A stretch of DNA of 64,000 nucleotides, from positions 62,001 to 126,000 of the forward strand of contig JAYJMM010000113.1 of assembly GCA_037349105.1 (NCBI GenBank). Direction: 5' to 3'. The position numbers and the translations under genes were made by a program. The notes beneath the pieces are model-generated. The model worked only from the letters and a program-made list of their open reading frames with translations, was not told the origin of the DNA and did not search any database. The stretch comes from Limnomonas spitsbergensis (Eukaryota > Chlorophyta > Chlorophyceae > Chlamydomonadales). This document shows, one piece after another, positions 56,773-64,000 of the stretch; position 1 is the first letter of the stretch, and each line of letters begins with the position of its first letter.

Positions 56773-59700
56773 CTGTGGGTGCTTATGGAGGCAGGAAAGT
56801 AGCATTATCATTCAGTGGGCAGGGTGCAGGGGCGGATGTTGTGACCAGGGGATGGCCCTCCTTCTGTGGGTGCATATGGAGACAGGCAAGTAGCATTATC
56901 ATTCAGTGGGCAGGGTGCAGGGGCGGATGTTGTGACCAGGGGACGGTTCTCCTTCTGTGGGTGCATATGGAGGCAGGCAAGTAGCATTATCATTCAGTGG
57001 GCAGGGTGCAGGGGCGGATGTTGTGACCAGGGGATGGCCCTCCTTCTGTGGGTGCATATGGAGGTAGGCAAATAGCATTATCATTCAGAGGGAAGAGTGC
57101 AGGGGCGGATGTTGTGACCAGGGGATGACCCTCCTTCTGTGGGTGCATATGGAGACAGGCAAGTAGCATTATCATTCAGTGGGCAGGGTGCAGGTGCGGA
57201 TGTTGTGACCAGGGGATGGCCCTCCTTCTGTGGGTGCATATGGAGGCAGGCAAGTAGCATTATCATTCAGAGAGCAGGGTGCAGGGGCGGATGTTGTGAC
57301 CAGGGGGTGGCCCTCCTTCTGTGGGTGCATATGGAGACAGGCAAGTAGCATTATCATTCAGAGGGCAGGGTGCAGGGGCGGATGTTGTGACCAGGGGATG
57401 GCCCTCCTTCTGTGGGTGCATATGGAGACAGGCAAGTAGCATTATCATTCAGAGAGCAGGGTGCAGGGGCGGATGTTGTGACCAGGGGATGGCCCTCCTT
57501 CTGTGGGTGCATATGGAGGCAGGCAAGTAGCATTATCATTCAGTGGGCAGGGTGCAGGGGCGGATGTTGTGACCAGGGGATGGCCCTCCTTCTGTGGGTG
57601 CATATGGAGGCAGGCAAGTAGCATTATCATTCAGTGGACAGGGTGCAGGGGCGAATGTTGTGACCAGGGGATGGCCCTCCTTCTGTGGGTGCATATGGAG
57701 GCAGGCAAGTAGCATTATCATTCAGTGGACAGGGTGCAGGGGCGGATGTTGTGACCAGGGGATGGCCCTCCTTCTGTGGGTGCATATGGAGGCAGGCAAG
57801 TAGCATTATCATTCAGTGGGCAGGGTGCATGGGCGGATGTTGTGACCAGGGGATGGCCCTCCTTCTGTGGGTGCATATGGAGACAGGCAAGTAGCATTAT
57901 CATTCAGTGGGCAGGGTGCAGGGGCGGATGTTGTGACCAGGGGATGGCCCTCCTTCTGTGGGTGCATATGGAGACAGGCAAGTAGCATTATTATTCAGTG
58001 GACAGGGTGCAGGGGCGAATGTTGTGACCAGGGGATGGCCCTCCTTCTGTGGGTGCATATGGAGACAGGCAAGTGGCATTATCATTCAGTGGGCAGGGTG
58101 CAGGGGCGGATGTTGTGACCAGGGGATGGCCCTCCTTCTGTGGGTGCATATGGAGACAGGCAAGTAGCATTATCATTCAGTGGGCAGGGTGCAGGGGCGG
58201 ATGTTGTGACCAGGGGATGGCCCTCCTTCTGTGGGTGCATATGGAGGCAGGCAAGTAGCATTATCATTCAGTGGACAGGGTGCAGGGGCGGATGTTGTGA
58301 CCAGGGGATGGCCCTCCTTCTGTGGGTGCATATGGAGACAGGCAAGTAGCATTATCATTCAGTGGGCAGGGTGCAGGGGCGGATGTTGTGACCAGGGGAT
58401 GGCCCTCCTTCTGTGGGTGCATATGGAGACAGGCAAGTAGCATTATCATTCAGTGGGCAGGGTGCAGGGGCGGATGTTGTGACCAGGGGATGGCCCTCCT
58501 TCTGTGGGTGCATATGGAGACAGGCAAGTGGCATTATCATTCAGTGGGCAGGGTGCAGGGGCGGATGTTGTGACCAGGGGATGGCCCTCCTTCTGTGGGT
58601 GCATATGGAGGCAGGCAAGTAGCATTATCATTCAGTGGGCAGGGTGCAGGGGCGGATGTTGTGACCAAGGGATGGCCCTCCTTCTGTGGGTGCATATGGA
58701 GACAGGCAAGTAGCATTATCATTCAGTGGGCAGGGTGCATGGGCGGATGTTGTGACCAGGGGATGGCCCTCCTTCTGTGGGTGCATATGGAGACAGGCAA
58801 GTAGCATTATTATTCAGTGGGCAGGGTGCAGGGGCGGATGTTGTGACCAGGGGATGGCCCTCCTTCTGTGGGTGCATATGGAGACAGGCAAGTAGCATTA
58901 TCATTCAGTGGGCAGGGTGCAGGGGCGGATGTTGTGACCAGGGGATGGCCCTCCTTCTGTGGGTGCATATGGAGGCAGGCAAGTAGCATTATCATTCAGT
59001 GGGCAGGGTGCAGGGGCGGATGTTGTGACCAGGGGATGGCCCTCCTTCTGTGGGTGCATATGGAGACAGGCAAGTAGCATTATCATTCAGAGAGCAGGGT
59101 GCAGGGGCGGATGTTGTGACCAGGGGATGGCCCTCCTTCTGTGGGTGCATATGGAGACAGGCAAGTGGCATTATCATTCAGTGGGCAGGGTGCAGGGGCG
59201 GATGTTGTGACCAGGGGATGGCCCTCCTTCTGTGGGTGCATATGGAGACAGGCAAGTAGCATTATCATTCAGAGAGCAGGGTGCAGGGGCGGATGTTGTG
59301 ACCAGGGGATGGCCCTCCTTCTGTGGGTGCATATGGAGGCAGGCAAGTAGCATTATCATTCAGAGAGCAGGGTGCAGGGGCGGATGTTGTGACCAGGGGA
59401 TGGCCCTCCTTCTGTGGGTGCATATGGAGACAGGCAAGTAGCATTATCATTCAGTGGGCAGGGTGCAGGGGCGGATGTTGTGACCAGGGGATGGCCCTCC
59501 TTCTGTGGGTGCATATGGAGACAGGCAAGTAGCATTATCATTCAGTGGGCAGGGTGCAGGGGCGGATGTTGTGACCAAGGGATGGCCCTCCTTCTGTGGG
59601 TGCATATGGAGACAGGCCAGTGGCATTATCATTCAGTGGGCAGGGTGCAGGGGCGGATGTTGTGACCAGGGGATGGCCCTCCTTCTGTGGGTGCATATGG

Positions 59701-62700
59701 AGACAGGCAAGTAGCATTATTATTCAGTGGACAGGGTGCAGGGGCGAATGTTGTGACCAGGGGTTGGCCCTCCTTCTGTGGGTGCATATGGAGGCAGGAA
59801 AGTAGCATTATCATTCAGTGGACAGGGTGCAGGGGCGGATGTTGTGACCAGGGGATGGCCCTCCTTCTGTGGGTGCATATGGAGGCAGGCAAGTAGCATT
59901 ATCATTCAGTGGGCAGGGTGCAGGGGCGGATGTTGTGACCAGGGGATGGCCCTCCTTCTGTGGGTGCATATGGAGACAGGCAAGTAGCATTATCATTCAG
60001 TGGGCACGGTGCAGGGGCGGATGTTGTGACCAGGGGATGGCCCTCCTTCTGTGGGTGCATATGGAGGCAGGCAAGTAGCATTATCATTCAGTGGGCAGGG
60101 TGCAGGGGCGGATGTTGTGACCAGGGGATGGCCCTCCTTCTGTGGGTGCATATGGAGACAGGCAAGTAGCATTATCATTCAGTGGACAGGGTGCAGGGGC
60201 GGATGTTGTGACCAGGGGATGGCCCTCCTTTTGTAGGTGCATATGGAGACAGGCAAGTAGCATTATCATTCAGTGGACAGGGTGCAGGGGCGGATGTTGT
60301 GACCAGGGGATGGCCCTCCTTTTGTGGGTGCATATGGAGACAGGCAAGTAGCATTATCATTCAGAGAGCAGGGTGCAGGGGCGGATGTTGTGACCAGGGG
60401 ATGGCCCTCCTTCTGTGGGTGCATATGGAGGCAGGCAAGTAGCATTATCATTCAGAGAGCAGGGTGCAGGGGCGGATGTTGTGACCAGGGGATGGCCCTC
60501 CTTCTGTGGGTGCATATGGAGGCAGGCAAGTAGCATTATCATTCAGTGGACAGGGTGCAGGGGCGGATGTTGTGACCAGGGGATGGCCCTCCTTCTGTGG
60601 GTGCATATGGAGACAGGCAAGTAGCATTATCATTCAGTGGGCAGGGTGCAGGGGCGGATGTTGTGACCAGGGGATGGCCCTCCTTCTGTGGGTGCATATG
60701 GAGACAGGCAAGTAGCATTATCATTCAGTGGGCAGGGTGCAGGGGCGGATGTTGTGACCAGGGGATGGCCCTCCTTCTGTGGGTGCATATGGAGACAGGC
60801 AAGTGGCATTATCATTCAGTGGGCAGGGTGCAGGGGCGGATGTTGTGACCAGGGGATGGCCCTCCTTCTGTGGGTGCATATGGAGACAGGCAAGTAGCAT
60901 TATCATTCAGTGGGCAGGGTGCAGGGGCGGATGTTGTGACCAGGGGATGGCCCTCCTTCTGTGGGTGCATATGGAGACAGGCAAGTGGCATTATCATTCA
61001 GTGGGCAGGGTGCAGGGGCGGATGTTGTGACCAGGGGATGGCCCTCCTTCTGTGGGTGCATATGGAGGCAGGCAAGTAGCATTATCATTCAGTGGGCAGG
61101 GTGCAGGGGCGGATGTTGTGACCAGGGGATGGCCCTCCTTTTGTGGGTGCATATGGAGACAGGCAAGTAGCATTATCATTCAGTGGGCAGGGTGCAGGGG
61201 CGGATGTTGTGACCAGGGGATGGCCCTCCTTCTGTGGGTGCATATGGAGACAGGCAAGTAGCATTATCATTCAGTGGGCAGGGTGCAGGGGCGGATGTTG
61301 TGACCAGGGGATGGCCCTCCTTCTGTGGGTGCATATGGAGACAGGCAAGTAGCATTATTATTCAGTGGACAGGGTGCAGGGGCGGATGTTGTGACCAGGG
61401 GATGGCCCTCCTTCTGTGGGTGCATATGGAGACAGGCAAGTGGCATTATCATTCAGTGGGCAGGGTGCAGGGGCGGATGTTGTGACCAGGGGATGGCCCT
61501 CCTTCTGTGGGTGCATATGGAGACAGGCAAGTAGCATTATCATTCAGAGAGCAGGGTGCAGGGGCGGATGTTGTGACCAGGGGATGGCCCTCCTTCTGTG
61601 GGTGCATATGGAGGCAGGCAAGTAGCATTATCATTCAGAGAGCAGGGTGCAGGGGCGGATGTTGTGACCAGGGGATGGCCCTCCTTCTGTGGGTGCATAT
61701 GGAGACAGGCAAGTAGCATTATCATTCAGTGGGCAGGGTGCAGGGGCGGATGTTGTGACCAGGGGATGGCCCTCCTTCTGTGGGTGCATATGGAGACAGG
61801 CAAGTAGCATTATCATTCAGTGGGCAGGGTGCAGGGGCGGATGTTGTGACCAAGGGATGGCCCTCCTTCTGTGGGTGCATATGGAGACAGGCCAGTGGCA
61901 TTATTATTCAGTGGGCACGGTGCAGGGGCGGATGTTGTGACCAGGGGATGGCCCTCCTTCTGTGGGTGCATATGGAGACAGGCAAGTAGCATTATCATTC
62001 AGAGGGCAGGGTGCAGGGGCGGATGTTGTGACCAGGGGATGGCCCTCCTTCTGTGGGTGCATATGGAGACAGGCAAGTAGCATTATCATTCAGAGAGCAG
62101 GGTGCAGGGGCGGATGTTGTGACCAGGGGATGGCCCTCCTTCTGTGGGTGCATATGGAGGCAGGCAAGTAGCATTATCATTCAGTGGGCAGGGTGCAGGG
62201 GCGGATGTTGTGACCAGGGGATGGCCCTCCTTCTGTGGGTGCATATGGAGGCAGGCAAGTAGCATTATCATTCAGTGGACAGGGTGCAGGGGCGAATGTT
62301 GTGACCAGGGGATGGCCCTCCTTCTGTGGGTGCATATGGAGGCAGGCAAGTAGCATTATCATTCAGTGGACAGGGTGCAGGGGCGGATGTTGTGACCAGG
62401 GGATGGCCCTCCTTCTGTGGGTGCATATGGAGGCAGGCAAGTAGCATTATCATTCAGTGGGCAGGGTGCAGGGGCGGATGTTGTGACCAGGGGATGGCCC
62501 TCCTTCTGTGGGTGCATATGGAGACAGGCAAGTAGCATTATCATTCAGTGGGCAGGGTGCAGGGGCGGATGTTGTGACCAGGGGATGGCCCTCCTTCTGT
62601 GGGTGCATATGGAGACAGGCAAGTAGCATTATTATTCAGTGGACAGGGTGCAGGGGCGGATGTTGTGACCAGGGGATGGCCCTCCTTCTGTGGGTGCATA

Positions 62701-64000
62701 TGGAGACAGGCAAGTGGCATTATCATTCAGTGGGCAGGGTGCAGGGGCGGATGTTGTGACCAGGGGATGGCCCTCCTTCTGTGGGTGCATATGGAGACAG
62801 GCAAGTAGCATTATCATTCAGTGGGCAGGGTGCAGGGGCGGATGTTGTGACCAGGGGATGGCCCTCCTTCTGTGGGTGCATATGGAGGCAGGCAAGTAGC
62901 ATTATCATTCAGTGGGCAGGGTGCAGGGGCGGATGTTGTGACCAGGGGATGGCCCTCCTTCTGTGGGTGCATATGGAGACAGGCAAGTAGCATTATCATT
63001 CAGAGAGCAGGGTGCAGGGGCGGATGTTGTGACCAGGGGATGGCCCTCCTTCTGTGGGTGCATATGGAGGCAGGCAAGTAGCATTATCATTCAGAGAGCA
63101 GGGTGCAGGGGCGGATGTTGTGACCAGGGGATGGCCCTCCTTCTGTGGGTGCATATGGAGACAGGCAAGTAGCATTATCATTCAGTGGGCAGGGTGCAGG
63201 GGCGGATGTTGTGACCAGGGGATGGCCCTCCTTCTGTGGGTGCATATGGAGACAGGCAAGTAGCATTATCATTCAGTGGGCAGGGTGCATGGGCGGATGT
63301 TGTGACCAAGGGATGGCCCTCCTTCTGTGGGTGCATATGGAGACAGGCCAGTGGCATTATTATTCAGTGGGCACGGTGCAGGGGCGGATGTTGTGACCAG
63401 GGGATGGCCCTCCTTCTGTGGGTGCATATGGAGACAGGCAAGTAGCATTATCATTCAGAGGGCAGGGTGCAGGGGCGGATGTTGTGACCAGGGGATGGCC
63501 CTCCTTCTGTGGGTGCATATGGAGACAGGCAAGTAGCATTATCATTCAGAGAGCAGGGTGCAGGGGCGGATGTTGTGACCAGGGGATGGCCCTCCTTCTG
63601 TGGGTGCATATGGAGGCAGGCAAGTAGCATTATCATTCAGTGGGCAGGGTGCAGGGGCGGATGTTGTGACCAGGGGATGGCCCTCCTTCTGTGGGTGCAT
63701 ATGGAGGCAGGCAAGTAGCATTATCATTCAGTGGACAGGGTGCAGGGGCGAATGTTGTGACCAGGGGATGGCCCTCCTTCTGTGGGTGCATATGGAGGCA
63801 GGCAAGTAGCATTATCATTCAGTGGACAGGGTGCAGGGGCGGATGTTGTGACCAGGGGATGGCCCTCCTTCTGTGGGTGCATATGGAGGCAGGCAAGTAG
63901 CATTATCATTCAGTGGGCAGGGTGCAGGGGCGGATGTTGTGACCAGGGGATGGCCCTCCTTCTGTGGGTGCATATGGAGACAGGCAAGTAGCATTATCAT
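56720..64000 (-). repeat. 91-bp minisatellite, about 79 copies, built on the LRR exon A acceptor; continues past window
   Basis: The unit recurs every 91 bp from exon A to base 64000. On the minus strand each unit contains the acceptor (tatgcacccacag) and about 53 nt homologous to the start of exon A (aaggagggccatcccctggt, cacaacatcc, gcccctgcaccctgcccac), then about 25 nt of unique spacer. Only the copy joined to exon A lacks the in-frame TGA that follows the homology elsewhere. Variants (gggcag/ggacag/gagcag, agaca/aggca) are ordered in blocks; the variant series beginning near 61507 repeats near 62963, 1456 bp (16 units) later. The many 61-83-codon frames are repeat artefacts, not genes. 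Confidence 0.97.

Noticed and set aside
56507..64000. Over 100 ORFs of 61-157 codons on both strands
   Set aside because: Each starts at the same point of the 91-bp unit and ends one to two units later; they are shadows of the minisatellite.
1..64000. tRNA, rRNA and bacterial operon features
   Set aside because: Looked for cloverleaf-like and rRNA-conserved blocks and for Shine-Dalgarno-spaced gene clusters; none seen. Spliced genes show that this is eukaryotic nuclear DNA.

Overview
The window is nuclear DNA from a photosynthetic eukaryote, almost certainly a green alga. It holds spliced genes (GT-AG introns, often 1 kb or longer, several with very small exons), chloroplast transit peptides, plastid proteins (THF1/Psb29 and TatB/Hcf106), a class II CPD photolyase, a degraded non-LTR retrotransposon, and plant-type telomere-like CCCTAAA tracts scattered through introns. 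A prasinophyte-grade alga with long repeat-rich introns (Pyramimonadales, Cymbomonas-like) would fit; that is inference from style, not a match I could run.

Layout: 141-1002 (-) 5' part of THF1; 1493-14151 (+) class II photolyase in 12 exons, transcribed divergently from THF1; 14523-17240 an inverted-repeat element and a broken LINE; 19736-24595 (-) a TLC-domain membrane protein; 26371-32153 (-) a gamma-glutamylcyclotransferase-like protein with a C-terminal membrane segment; 32232-33987 (+) a tail-anchored APEM9/PEX26-like candidate, separated from the previous gene by only 78 bp between start codons; 34755-36789 small unassigned ORFs and repeat-derived coding debris; 37854-42862 (-) TatB/Hcf106 in seven exons; 43251-44478 a decayed segmental duplicate of 52711-53968; 46050-49513 (-) a 1018-residue MYND zinc-finger protein; 50586-52362 (+) exons of a probable RING protein whose RING is cut short; 53753-56772 (-) the 3' part of a leucine-rich-repeat protein; 56720-64000 a 91-bp minisatellite that runs off the window.

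The most striking feature is not a gene family. It is a repeated genome behaviour: in many introns, across at least five genes, the segment spanning an exon-intron boundary has been tandemly copied. Some are two or three decayed copies. Others are large homogeneous arrays: 38 bp x about 31, 129 bp x 8, 68 bp x 38, 91 bp x about 79. Each unit carries the last or first 5 to 55 bases of the neighbouring exon together with its splice site, and CCCTAAA-like tracts often sit at the copy junctions. Several introns therefore hold dozens of copies of one splice donor or acceptor. This looks like a recurrent intron-growth mechanism and is the best candidate for an undescribed system in the window.

Exon boundaries were derived by hand from splice consensus, reading-frame closure and family conservation. 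The full models of photolyase (547 aa), TLC protein (203 aa), GGCT-like protein (352 aa), APEM9-like protein (441 aa), TatB (245 aa) and MYND protein (1018 aa) all close in frame.
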